Positions 16,267-24,651 of a DNA stretch of 64,000 nucleotides are shown in pieces. The notes below the pieces were generated by a model, which had not been told where the DNA came from, did not search any database, and saw only the letters and a list, made by a program, of their open reading frames with translations. This DNA is from Shewanella atlantica. Lineage in GTDB: Bacteria > Pseudomonadota > Gammaproteobacteria > Enterobacterales > Shewanellaceae. How positions within the stretch are numbered: position 1 is the stretch's first letter; each line of letters starts with the position of its first letter. The stretch covers positions 248,001 through 312,000 of the forward strand of contig NZ_RXNV01000002.1 in the NCBI RefSeq assembly GCF_003966265.1, in the 5' to 3' direction. Both the position numbers and the translations under genes were made by a program.

Positions 16267-17235
16267 ATGGACTATTTAATTGGTTTACTGGGTGAATTAT
16301 TTGATGATCCCGATCATGTAAAGTGGGCACTCTATGGCGTTGCAGCCATTGCAGGGATCACTTTTGCTGTGGCGATCTCATTCTTGATAACCGGGATCTA
16401 CTCTCCTTTACGAAGGAAGTTAAGAGGGATTAATGATGAGACTGATCCAATAGGAGGGCTCTCGTCAGAGGTAGGTTCGACAATTGAGCATGGGTTAAGT
16501 CAAGTTTCTCAAAAATCTCCTTTTAACTTTACAAATGACCATAGCCGCAGATTGCTTATTCACGCAGGCTTTCATAATGAAAATGCGATGGCGGTGTTCA
16601 GTGCGGCTAGGCTTATCCTATTTTTGGTTGCAGCTGGAAGCTCCGTATTGATATTAAGCATGTTTCCTAAATTGTCGACGATGGTGAGCATTTATGTGGT
16701 CGCGCTGCTGGTCGGTGGCGCTTACCTGTTACCCTCTATCATATTAGATAATTTGGCAGATAAGAGAATGAGACGCCTCAGGAGGGGCTTTCCCGATGCT
16801 CTGGACCTTCTGGTGGTGTGTTGTGAAGCGGGGTTAGGGTTAATGGCCGCGATGCAGCGTGTAGCACGAGAGTTGTCAATCAGTCACCAAGAGCTGGCAA
16901 GTGAATTGGATCTGGTTTGCAGTAAGGTCAGAGCGGGATTAACCATTAAGGATGCGTTACGAGAGTTTACAGAAAGAACGGGCCTTGAGGATGTTAAGGG
17001 CTTGAACTCAGCCATTTCGCAAAGTATACGGCTTGGTACCGGTATCGCTGAAACCTTGAGGGTTTTTTCTGATGAATACCGAGATAAACGTCTGCAAGAG
17101 GCGGAAGAGCTGGCCGCTAAAGTGGCAGTCAAAATGATTTTCCCCATGATGATGTGTATCTGGCCATCGTTTTTCATCGTCGCTGTCGGCCCCGCTGTTT
17201 TGAAGGTGATGAAGGTATGGGGGCAAGCTTTTTAA
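16267..17235 (+). CDS. tadC: Tad inner-membrane platform protein TadC
   Basis: This is the second GspF-type platform protein, 322 residues. It has an N-terminal membrane segment (about 21-45), a pair near 115-160, the conserved FPDALDLLVVCCEAGLGLMAAMQRVARE and GLEDVKGLNSAISQSIRLGTGIAETLRVFSDEYRDKRLQEAEE stretches, and a C-terminal membrane segment (MIFPMMMCIWPSFFIVAVGPAVL). These match TadC/GspF. It starts two bases after the tadB stop. Confidence 0.93.
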   Translation: MDYLIGLLGELFDDPDHVKWALYGVAAIAGITFAVAISFLITGIYSPLRRKLRGINDETDPIGGLSSEVGSTIEHGLSQVSQKSPFNFTNDHSRRLLIHAGFHNENAMAVFSAARLILFLVAAGSSVLILSMFPKLSTMVSIYVVALLVGGAYLLPSIILDNLADKRMRRLRRGFPDALDLLVVCCEAGLGLMAAMQRVARELSISHQELASELDLVCSKVRAGLTIKDALREFTERTGLEDVKGLNSAISQSIRLGTGIAETLRVFSDEYRDKRLQEAEELAAKVAVKMIFPMMMCIWPSFFIVAVGPAVLKVMKVWGQAF

Positions 17236-17283
17236 CAGTTAAAAATGATAAAAATTAGATAAATTGGAAATTTGGGGGGCTTA

Positions 17284-18309
17284 ATGATTAAGCAATATAA
17301 GTTACTAGATATAAAGGCTTTGAGCAGGTTCGGTTTGGTTTTATTACCTCTACTAATGGTGGCATGTACAGCTGTTCCCAAGGAAGAGCCTGAATTGATC
17401 GATAATACGCCACCTACGAGACAGGATCTCTATGATGGTAGCGCTATGCATACCGTTACCACCGGAAATCCTCCTAAGGATGAAGCTGATGCGCTGAGCA
17501 GAGCAAAACATGAGGAGCAGATAGGTAATCTGGATCAAGCACTCTATCTCTATGTTCAGTCTTTAGACTTTAATGCGAACAATGCACAAACCTTATATAA
17601 CATCGCACGTATTAATAGCATCAAAGGCAACATTCAACTGGCATACTTGACCTATAACGAATCATTAGCCATCGATCCCGAAATGATGATGTCCCACGCG
17701 GGCCTCGGCTTGATTAATATGGACAAGCGTCAACATGCTCAAGCTAGGTTTCATCTGGAAAAAGCGGTGAGTTTAGACCAAAAGCGCTTTAATCCTGCTG
17801 TAGAAAATTTAGGAGAGACTTTCTATTCATTAGATACTGACTCTCCAATTCGTATCTATAATGCGTTAGCGATTTTAGATGATCTAGAGAACGAACATGA
17901 GCGGGCGAGGCGGCTCTATCGACTGGCGTTGGACAGGGAGCCTCATTCGGCATTGATCATTACTAACCTTGGGTACTCATATTATTTGAGTGGTAATTTT
18001 ACTCTGGCAGAGAGGTACCTTAAGCAAGCGATACAAGAAGACCCCAATTTTGACAGAAGCTGGACGAATCTTGGATTAGTTTATGTGAGAAAGGGTCTGT
18101 ATGCGCGAGCACTTTCGACATTGGAACATACTATGGAGCCGGCAGATGCTCTGAATGATTTAGGTTTCTTTTTAATGTTGGAAGGGCAATATGAACAAGC
18201 GATTAATCTTTTCCAGCGAGCAATTGATGAATCACCAAGCTATTTCGAACAGGCACAAAAGAACCTAAAGCGAGCTTCGCTAGAGTATGCCAGCCAAAAA
18301 GCGAATTAG
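17284..18309 (+). CDS. tadD: TPR lipoprotein TadD
   Basis: TadD proteins are TPR lipoproteins needed for Tad pilus assembly, probably in secretin or pilus complex stability. The 341-residue product has a signal sequence with lipobox LMVAC (Cys near residue 28) and at least five TPR-like repeats between about residues 75 and 330, for example AQTLYNIARINSIKGNIQLA, ALIITNLGYSYYLSGNFTLA and RSWTNLGLVYVRKGLYARA. ATG 17284 follows a run of six G; an in-frame TTG at 17272 would include the ribosome site. It is the last gene of the pilus locus and a strong terminator follows. Confidence 0.9.
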   Translation: MIKQYKLLDIKALSRFGLVLLPLLMVACTAVPKEEPELIDNTPPTRQDLYDGSAMHTVTTGNPPKDEADALSRAKHEEQIGNLDQALYLYVQSLDFNANNAQTLYNIARINSIKGNIQLAYLTYNESLAIDPEMMMSHAGLGLINMDKRQHAQARFHLEKAVSLDQKRFNPAVENLGETFYSLDTDSPIRIYNALAILDDLENEHERARRLYRLALDREPHSALIITNLGYSYYLSGNFTLAERYLKQAIQEDPNFDRSWTNLGLVYVRKGLYARALSTLEHTMEPADALNDLGFFLMLEGQYEQAINLFQRAIDESPSYFEQAQKNLKRASLEYASQKAN

Positions 18310-18323
18310 CTGAAATTGAGACC

Positions 18324-18353
18324 AAAAAAAACGCCCTGCAGGGCGTTTTTTTT
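18324..18353. terminator. Bidirectional terminator between tadD and asnS
   Basis: AACGCCCTGCAGGGCGTT is a perfect palindrome flanked by a run of A on the left and eight T on the right, so it can end transcription of tadD on the plus strand and asnS on the minus strand. Confidence 0.9.
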
Positions 18354-18370
18354 GTTAGTCGAGTTGCGAC

Positions 18371-19771
18371 TTAGAAATTTGCCGATTTTGGCGCTCGTGG
18401 GAATGGGATCACGTCACGGATGTTAGAAACACCAGTAACATATGAAACCAAACGCTCGAAACCCAGACCAAAACCAGAATGCGGAACCGTACCGTAGCGA
18501 CGCATATCACGGTACCACCAGTAGTCTTCTTTACTCAGACCCATCTCTTCGAGACGTGCATCGAGTACATCCAGGCGCTCTTCACGCTGAGCTCCACCGA
18601 TGATCTCACCTATGCCGGGTGCGAGTACATCCATCGCGGCAACAGTTTTACCATCTTCATTGAGGCGCATGTAGAATGCCTTGATATCTTTCGGATAGTT
18701 CTTAACTACTACCGGAGCCTTGAAGTGTTCCTCAGCCAGGTATCTCTCATGCTCGGATTGCAGATCGATTCCCCACTCAACCGGGTATTCAAACTTTTTA
18801 CCGCAGCTCTTAAGGATCTCTACCGCGTCGGTATAGTCGACTTGAGCAAAATCACTGCTGACAAACGACTCAAGACGATCGATTACAGATTTATCGACTC
18901 GTTGAGCGAAAAACTCAAGGTCATCACGGCGCTCTTCGAGTACGGCATTGAAACAGAACTTGAGCATCTGTTCGGCCAGACCAGCGACATCATCAAGATC
19001 GGCAAATGCAACTTCCGGCTCAACCATCCAGAACTCAGCTAAGTGACGACTGGTGTTTGAGTTTTCTGCGCGGAAGGTAGGGCCGAAAGTATAAACCTTA
19101 GACAGTGCACTCGCGTAGGTTTCTGCGTTCAACTGACCCGAAACAGTCAAGAAAGATTCTTTACCGAAGAAGTCTTCGCTGTAATCGACTTTACCTTCGT
19201 CGTTACGGGGAAGGTTTTCCATATCCAGAGTCGACACACGGAACATCTCACCCGCGCCTTCTGCATCTGATGCTGTGATGAGCGGTGTTGATACCCAGAT
19301 GAAACCTTGCTCATGATAGAAGCGATGAATAGCCTGAGATAAACTGTTACGTACTCGAGCCACTGCACCTATGATATTGGTACGTGGGCGCAGGTGAGCC
19401 AACTCTCTCAAGTGCTCAATAGAGTGACGTTTAGCCGCCATAGGATAGGTTTCAGGATCGTCAACCCAACCTGCAACTTCAATACTCGCGACCTGTAGCT
19501 CAAAAGATTGCCCCTTACCAGGAGAGTCAACAACTTCACCTGTCATAACGACAGAGCAACCTGCAGTTAGCTTTAAGATTTCGTCATTATAATTTTCTAA
19601 GCTATTAGGCACTACACCCTGAATAGGGTCAAAGCAGGAACCATCATAAACGGCAAGAAAAGAGATGCCGGCCTTGGAATCTCGGCGAGATCTTACCCAA
19701 CCGCGAACGGTTACTTGCGAACCGATCGCAAATTCACCTTTAAATACAGAAGCGACAGATGTAATGCTCAT
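18371..19771 (-). CDS. asnS: Asparaginyl-tRNA synthetase
   Basis: This class II synthetase attaches asparagine to tRNA-Asn in the cytoplasm. The 466-residue protein has an N-terminal OB-fold anticodon-binding domain ([26 protein letters not shown]), then the catalytic core with motif 2 [21 protein letters not shown] and motif 3 [24 protein letters not shown] and [10 protein letters not shown] match AsnRS rather than AspRS. Length is the usual one for bacterial AsnRS. ATG 19771 is followed without gap by the conserved N-terminus; GGAG lies about 12 bases upstream. It stands alone and converges on the Tad locus. Confidence 0.97.
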   Translation of the reverse strand: MSITSVASVFKGEFAIGSQVTVRGWVRSRRDSKAGISFLAVYDGSCFDPIQGVVPNSLENYNDEILKLTAGCSVVMTGEVVDSPGKGQSFELQVASIEVAGWVDDPETYPMAAKRHSIEHLRELAHLRPRTNIIGAVARVRNSLSQAIHRFYHEQGFIWVSTPLITASDAEGAGEMFRVSTLDMENLPRNDEGKVDYSEDFFGKESFLTVSGQLNAETYASALSKVYTFGPTFRAENSNTSRHLAEFWMVEPEVAFADLDDVAGLAEQMLKFCFNAVLEERRDDLEFFAQRVDKSVIDRLESFVSSDFAQVDYTDAVEILKSCGKKFEYPVEWGIDLQSEHERYLAEEHFKAPVVVKNYPKDIKAFYMRLNEDGKTVAAMDVLAPGIGEIIGGAQREERLDVLDARLEEMGLSKEDYWWYRDMRRYGTVPHSGFGLGFERLVSYVTGVSNIRDVIPFPRAPKSANF

Positions 19772-20174
19772 TGTTGCTTAGTTCTCCAACGAAACGTTTT
19801 ATAAAAAAATTTGGACGTTCATATTACCCTGCTGGCGGCTTTTCTCAAGTGGAAAAGGGGATAATCATGCTATGAAAGTTAAATTAACGGTGATTCTTTT
19901 GCATATGTTCGAATTTTATCCCCGATGAACAGAATTATTGATTTATAAAGCTGGTTAAACGGTGGTGGTTCATCTATGGAGTTGGTTGGGAAAAGTGTTT
20001 TTATGTCTGTGTTTATCCAACTCTTGTTATTTATCACATTAGTTTAGGCTTATAGCGCGGGGAGAATAAAACGGATAGTAATAAGTAACTGAAAATCACG
20101 GTCATAATACAATATGATGTTGCTTAAAAAATGTTATATTTAAAGTATATCTGGTGGATCACAGGAGAGACTAA
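19772..20174. other. Divergent intergenic region, asnS / small membrane protein
   Basis: This gap of 400 bases must contain promoters for asnS (minus) and the small membrane protein gene (plus). It is AT-rich close to the latter. I found no RNA gene, clear operator or repeat. Confidence 0.4.
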
Positions 20175-20510
20175 TTGAAGAAAGTTAAAATATTTCAGTT
20201 TTTGCTGGCGTCTCTTTCCATTACCGGCTGGTCACTAGCCGTATATGCTTTACTGCTTTTCGATAAGGCCAGGCCAGATCGCGCCATAGGCTACTTTCTC
20301 AGCAAGGGGGCATCAGTTCGCTTCGATTGGGATCCGACTCAGACGGTCCAGCTCGAATATGTCATCTGGGTATGTGCTGCTATCAGTTTTATCAGCATGA
20401 TTTTTAATTATTACACCGCTCACCATAGCAGAATGGGCTATTGGTTTAATATTCCCTTGCTTCTTCTTAGCTCCGTTGCGGCGGGCTTGTACCTGCAGTT
20501 CTTTGTTTGA
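20175..20510 (+). CDS. Small three-segment membrane protein, unknown function
   Basis: I do not recognise this 111-residue protein. It has three hydrophobic segments (near residues 8-29, 63-82 and 91-110), with a polar loop carrying FDKARPDRAIGYF and FDWDPTQ between the first two. The start is TTG at 20175 after AGGAGAG at 5-6 bases; there is no upstream ATG in frame and the TTG gives a typical MKKVKIFQFLL beginning. It appears to be a single-gene unit; nudL converges on it from the other strand. Confidence 0.7.
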   Translation: MKKVKIFQFLLASLSITGWSLAVYALLLFDKARPDRAIGYFLSKGASVRFDWDPTQTVQLEYVIWVCAAISFISMIFNYYTAHHSRMGYWFNIPLLLLSSVAAGLYLQFFV

Positions 20511-20565
20511 GTTCAGAAATTGGCAACTCCCCTGTAAGCTGAAGTAACCATATTCAGAGCCGCTA

Positions 20566-21132
20566 TTAACTTAATTGTTTACACAAGTGCTCGATGATTG
20601 CGGCAGTAGCGCCCCAAATAACATGCTGCTTATATGGGATAAAGTAGACAGGGTATTCGATGCCATGACGGCGGTAGAGATATTCTTTTCTGTTTGCAGT
20701 GTTTAATAGGAATGTCAGTGGGATCGTAAAATAATCAGCAACTTCACCCGGGTCGAGCATAGGTACAAAATCATTTTTTACTATGCCAAAGACAGGTGTG
20801 ATCTCAAAACCGGTAAACGTCTTATATTTAGGGTATTGTCCCAGCACTTCTACATTTGATATCGGTAGTGCAATCTCCTCTTCGGCTTCTCTTAAGGCTG
20901 TGGCTATGTGGCTGCTGTCACTATTTTCCACTTTACCACCCGGAAAACTGATTTGACCCGGATGATGCCTCAGATGGCTGGGCCTCTGCGTCAGAATGAG
21001 GTGAGTTTCATTTTTGACCTGAGTGAAAGCGATAAGAACGGCTGCAGGCTGAAGCTTACTGGAAATCAGGGGGCTCTTAAGGTTAGTAAGAGGTTGAAGG
21101 TTATACCTTATCCTCAACTCTATTAAGTTCAT
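20566..21132 (-). CDS. nudL: NUDIX CoA pyrophosphatase, NudL-like
   Basis: NudL-type enzymes hydrolyse coenzyme A and related nucleotide diphosphates, and may clear oxidised CoA. The 188-residue protein has the Nudix box beginning SFPGGKVENSD and ending ALREAEEEIAL (about residues 65-90), with the Asp variant at the first acidic position that is seen in the NudL/YeaB group. The C-terminal part (YFIPYKQHVIWGATAAIIEHL) resembles E. coli NudL. ATG 21132 follows a GGGGGG tract; a TTG at 21153 is an alternative. It lies downstream of pabB on the same strand (56 bases), the order also found around nudL and pabB in E. coli. Confidence 0.9.
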   Translation of the reverse strand: MNLIELRIRYNLQPLTNLKSPLISSKLQPAAVLIAFTQVKNETHLILTQRPSHLRHHPGQISFPGGKVENSDSSHIATALREAEEEIALPISNVEVLGQYPKYKTFTGFEITPVFGIVKNDFVPMLDPGEVADYFTIPLTFLLNTANRKEYLYRRHGIEYPVYFIPYKQHVIWGATAAIIEHLCKQLS

Positions 21133-21188
21133 ATGCCCCCCGTAATTAATCAAACAGTTAATATTTTCTCATACAAGTTCAGGTAATT

Positions 21189-22598
21189 TTAAGAGTCCAC
21201 ATTTTCGAGGACTGGAAGTATCCTACTGACCTTATCGAAGGTTTCCTGATATTCATCATCAGCCTTGGAGTCGGCGACAATACCGCCGCCAGCCCAGCAG
21301 TATAGGTTATTGGCTTCTGCGACTAATGTGCGGATGGTAATGCTGGTGTCCATCTGTCCATCTTGGCTTATATAGCCAATAGAACCACAATATAGGCTAC
21401 GCCTCGAGGGTTCAAGTTCTTCGATGATCTGCATTGCACGGATCTTTGGGGCGCCGGTAATAGACCCGCCGGGAAAAGCGGCTTTTAACAGATCGCTTGC
21501 TTGATATTTGCTGTGCAACTCTGCAGTTACCGTACTGACTAAGTGATGGACGGCTGGAAAACTGTCAATTTCGAAAAGGTGAGGTACTTTTACAGAGCCT
21601 GGTTTTGCTACTTTTCCTATGTCATTTCGTAGTAGATCGACAATCATTAAGTTTTCGGCGCGATCTTTTTCTGACTCAGCGAGTTCGACTGCAGAGGACC
21701 TGTCTGCTTTTACATTTTCAAATCGGGGCCGTGTTCCTTTGATGGGTTTTGTTTGTACTTGACCATCACGAAGCTGAATAAAACGTTCCGGTGAGATAGA
21801 CAATATTGCCGCATCATCTAATCGGATAAATGCCGAGAAGGGCGCTCTGTTTGTCTCACGCAGTTTGAGGTAGGCCCGCCATTCGTCACCTCGATAGCTT
21901 GCCGTAAAACGTTGGGTTAAATTAATCTGATAACAATCGCCGCTTTTTAGGTAGGTTTGAATTTTATCAAATTTTTCAACGTATTCAGTTTTAGTTATCT
22001 GATTGTCCCATCGGCTGGTTAGGGAGAAGTCACCGATAACAGATTTGGATTCAGTGCAAAGCAGAGTATTTAACTGAACCAGAGTCGACTCGAGAGCTGC
22101 CTCCCCATGATAATGGGCCAGAGTCCAGCAAGCTCTTAAGCGATCGAAGACAAGTGCCCAGGGATATAAGCCTACATTCATCTCTGGCAGTAAAATATCT
22201 CTGGCTGCTATCGCGGGCAGGTGTTCAATTTGGCGGCCTAAATCGTAACTGAAGCTGCCTACTGCGCCACCACTAAAGGGTAATGCGCTCGGGTACTGAT
22301 GAGGGAAATAGTGCTTTATCGTTTCATTAAGAAGCTTGAAGGGGTCACCATTGTGAACTTTACTATCAACCACTCTACTGTTTCGTAGATGATTCACCTT
22401 GCTCGATTGCCCATCGGTTACAATCGTTGCGATAGGATCGCACACTATGATGTCGAATTTTGCATCCTGATGCTGTGCATCTGCCGAGTCCAGTAACATG
22501 GCCCAAGGCTTGTCAGAGAGCCTGGAGAACAGCTCTGTGGTGGTGTATTTCCAATTCAGATGCCTGATAGCAAGTTGCTGTGGCGTCGAAAAACTCAT
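21189..22598 (-). CDS. pabB: Aminodeoxychorismate synthase component I
   Basis: PabB turns chorismate and ammonia into 4-amino-4-deoxychorismate for folate synthesis, with PabA supplying ammonia. The 469-residue product has the chorismate-binding domain at its C-terminus with GDCYQINLTQRF, IKGTRPR, AENLMIVDLLRNDIGKVA, AAFPGGSITGAPKIRAMQIIEELEP and GSIGYISQDG, all typical of PabB. The residue pattern PIKGTRPR matches the PabB form, in which Lys forms an intermediate, rather than anthranilate synthase TrpE. ATG 22598 has AAGG about 8 bases upstream. It is probably co-transcribed with nudL. Confidence 0.93.
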   Translation of the reverse strand: MSFSTPQQLAIRHLNWKYTTTELFSRLSDKPWAMLLDSADAQHQDAKFDIIVCDPIATIVTDGQSSKVNHLRNSRVVDSKVHNGDPFKLLNETIKHYFPHQYPSALPFSGGAVGSFSYDLGRQIEHLPAIAARDILLPEMNVGLYPWALVFDRLRACWTLAHYHGEAALESTLVQLNTLLCTESKSVIGDFSLTSRWDNQITKTEYVEKFDKIQTYLKSGDCYQINLTQRFTASYRGDEWRAYLKLRETNRAPFSAFIRLDDAAILSISPERFIQLRDGQVQTKPIKGTRPRFENVKADRSSAVELAESEKDRAENLMIVDLLRNDIGKVAKPGSVKVPHLFEIDSFPAVHHLVSTVTAELHSKYQASDLLKAAFPGGSITGAPKIRAMQIIEELEPSRRSLYCGSIGYISQDGQMDTSITIRTLVAEANNLYCWAGGGIVADSKADDEYQETFDKVSRILPVLENVDS

Positions 22599-22671
22599 CG
22601 ATTAACCTTATCTAAAATGTGATATTCCCCTAAAAGTCGCGAAAGAGTATCATATCCATATGCTGGGATTA

Positions 22672-22782
22672 ATAAAAAGAAACACGCAAGCCATACAAGG
22701 CAATGACGTGATACATTCTCTGCAGGTCGGGGGAGTGTATGAAATGCCCAAGCCGGAATTTATAAAAACAAATACGCAAGCC
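22672..22782 (+). repeat. Direct repeat pair upstream of fumarase
   Basis: Two 21-base copies (22672-22692 and 22762-22782) share 19 of 21 bases, including ATAAAAA and ACGCAAGCC, and start exactly 90 bases apart. They lie in the leader or promoter of the fumarase gene and could be binding sites for one factor or a local duplication. The region between 22599 and 22831 holds no other gene. Confidence 0.6.
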
Positions 22783-22831
22783 AAAATGGCTAATGGAGCG
22801 CACCCTAATGTCAGTTGAAAAGGAAGTGTCT

Positions 22832-24346
22832 GTGAGTAAAGAAGTCATCATAAAGCAAGCCGATCTCATTGAGAGCGTTGCCGATTCCCTACAATATATC
22901 TCATATTATCACACCAAAGATTTTGTCGATGCTATGGCTGAAGCCTATGACAGAGAAGAGAGTGCTGCCGCGAAAGATGCGATCGCCCAGATCTTAATAA
23001 ACTCTCGTATGTCGGCAGAGGGAAAGCGTCCTTTGTGTCAGGATACCGGCATCGTCACCTGCTTTGTTAAAGTGGGCATGGGAGTTAAGTGGGATAAAAC
23101 AGATATGACGGTTCAGCAGATGGTTGACGAAGGCGTCAGACGTGCATACCAGAACCCGGATAACCCATTAAGAGCCTCAATCGTTTCAGATCCAGCCGGT
23201 AGTCGTAAGAATACCAAAGATAACACCCCATCAGTGGTTCATATTGATATGGTGCCCGGGGATCATATTGAGGTCGCAATCGCGGCTAAGGGCGGTGGGT
23301 CGGAGAATAAATCTAAGATGGCGATGCTCAATCCTTCAGATGATGTTGCCGCATGGGTTGAGAAGACATTGCCGACGATGGGAGCAGGTTGGTGCCCACC
23401 GGGAATGCTCGGTATAGGCATCGGCGGCACGGCTGAGAAAGCTGCGGTACTCGCCAAAGAGTCACTAATGGATCCCGTAGACATTCATGAACTACAGGCA
23501 AAGGGTGCTGAAACAGCCGAAGAGAAATTGCGTCTGGATATCTTCGAGCGCTCTAATAAACTGGGTATCGGCGCTCAGGGCCTCGGCGGGCTGACCACGG
23601 TTCTGGATGTAAAGATTAAATCGGTACCGACACACGCAGCTTCTAAACCTGTGGTGATGATCCCGAACTGCGCCGCCACACGGCATGTTCATTTTCACTT
23701 AGATGGAACGGGACCTGCTGTATTAACGCCACCATCGTTAGAAGATTGGCCTGTGATCACCCGTGAAGCTGGCGAAAATACTCACCATGTTGATCTAAAC
23801 ACTGTGACACAAGCCGATATTGAAAAGTGGAAGAGTGGTGATACCCTGCTACTTAACGGCAAGATGTTGACCGGTCGTGACGCTGCCCACAAACGTATTC
23901 AAACACTGATTGAAAGCGGTGAAGGTCTGCCTGAAGGCGTCGACTTCACGGGTAAGTTTATCTATTACGTGGGCCCCGTCGACCCGGTTGGCGATGAGGT
24001 GGTGGGTCCGGCAGGTCCAACTACTGCGACACGTATGGATAAGTTTACCGATCTGATGCTGGAGAAAACCGGTTTGATGGGGATGATTGGTAAAGCCGAG
24101 CGTGGACCGGCAACCGTTGCTTCTATCAAGAAGAACAAAGCCGTGTACCTGATGGCAGTAGGTGGTGCCGCCTATCTGGTGTCCAAAGCGATTAAAACCT
24201 CCCGAGTTGTCGCATTTGCCGATCTGGGCATGGAAGCAATCTATGAGTTTGATGTCAAAGATATGCCGGTCACTGTGGCGGTAGACTCCAATGGAGTTAA
24301 TGCCCATGAGACCGGTCCGGCTATCTGGAAACTCAAACTCAGTTAA
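22832..24346 (+). CDS. fumA: Class I (iron-sulfur) fumarate hydratase
   Basis: This converts fumarate and L-malate in the TCA cycle using an oxygen-sensitive 4Fe-4S cluster. The 504-residue protein carries both the alpha part (GKRPLCQDTG, IAAKGGGSENKSKMAML, GAGWCPPGMLGIGIGGTAEKA, GIGAQGLGGL) and the beta part (LLNGKMLTGRDAAHKRI, YYVGPVDPVGDEVVGPAGPTTATRMDKF) fused, as in class I fumarases of Shewanella and Pseudomonas. Likely cluster cysteines lie in LCQDTG, WCPPGM and PNCAATRH. The start is uncertain: GTG 22832 follows AAAAGGAAG and gives MSKEVIIKQADLIESV; ATG 22808 has GGAG nine bases before and is also possible. It is a single-gene unit. Confidence 0.93.
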   Translation: MSKEVIIKQADLIESVADSLQYISYYHTKDFVDAMAEAYDREESAAAKDAIAQILINSRMSAEGKRPLCQDTGIVTCFVKVGMGVKWDKTDMTVQQMVDEGVRRAYQNPDNPLRASIVSDPAGSRKNTKDNTPSVVHIDMVPGDHIEVAIAAKGGGSENKSKMAMLNPSDDVAAWVEKTLPTMGAGWCPPGMLGIGIGGTAEKAAVLAKESLMDPVDIHELQAKGAETAEEKLRLDIFERSNKLGIGAQGLGGLTTVLDVKIKSVPTHAASKPVVMIPNCAATRHVHFHLDGTGPAVLTPPSLEDWPVITREAGENTHHVDLNTVTQADIEKWKSGDTLLLNGKMLTGRDAAHKRIQTLIESGEGLPEGVDFTGKFIYYVGPVDPVGDEVVGPAGPTTATRMDKFTDLMLEKTGLMGMIGKAERGPATVASIKKNKAVYLMAVGGAAYLVSKAIKTSRVVAFADLGMEAIYEFDVKDMPVTVAVDSNGVNAHETGPAIWKLKLS

Positions 24347-24380
24347 CACACTCTGTTTTTGATCACCTCATGAGACCGAT

Positions 24381-24413
24381 AATAAGGCTTAGGCATCTTG
24401 CCTAAGCCTTATT
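24381..24413. terminator. Hairpin after fumarase
   Basis: A perfect 15-bp stem (24381-24395 with 24399-24413) around a three-base loop lies 35 bases after the fumarase stop codon. The U-tract is poor, so it may end transcription with help or protect the 3' end. The rest of the 305-base gap up to 24651 has no gene that I can support. Confidence 0.7.
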
Positions 24414-24651
24414 ATTTGGGTAGTGTTCTCCACCAAGATAAAATCTTAGACTTGCATGGCGAGGTATCACTAAGTGATACTCTCCGAGCGAGAGATAGGG
24501 ATATCGAACTGGCATTTAAACATGGAGGTTGTTTGCTGGAGATAACCATTTTATTTATTCTTGATGTCGCTTGGCTATATAAGCTAGTAGTGATTTGCTT
24601 AGGTGCAGTCGCTTATAAATCAAACATGAATCAACAAAGACGATAATAACA

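Noticed and set aside
18479..19042. A 187-codon plus-strand frame inside asnS
   Set aside because: It is antisense to conserved AsnRS motifs, with no sign of coding use.
23849..24349. A 166-codon open frame on the minus strand
   Set aside because: It lies fully opposite the conserved C-terminal part of fumarase.
24398..24646. An 82-codon open frame between fumarase and the S9 peptidase gene
   Set aside because: It starts inside the fumarase 3' hairpin, has no ribosome site, and resembles no family that I know; the gap is more likely leader and promoter sequence.
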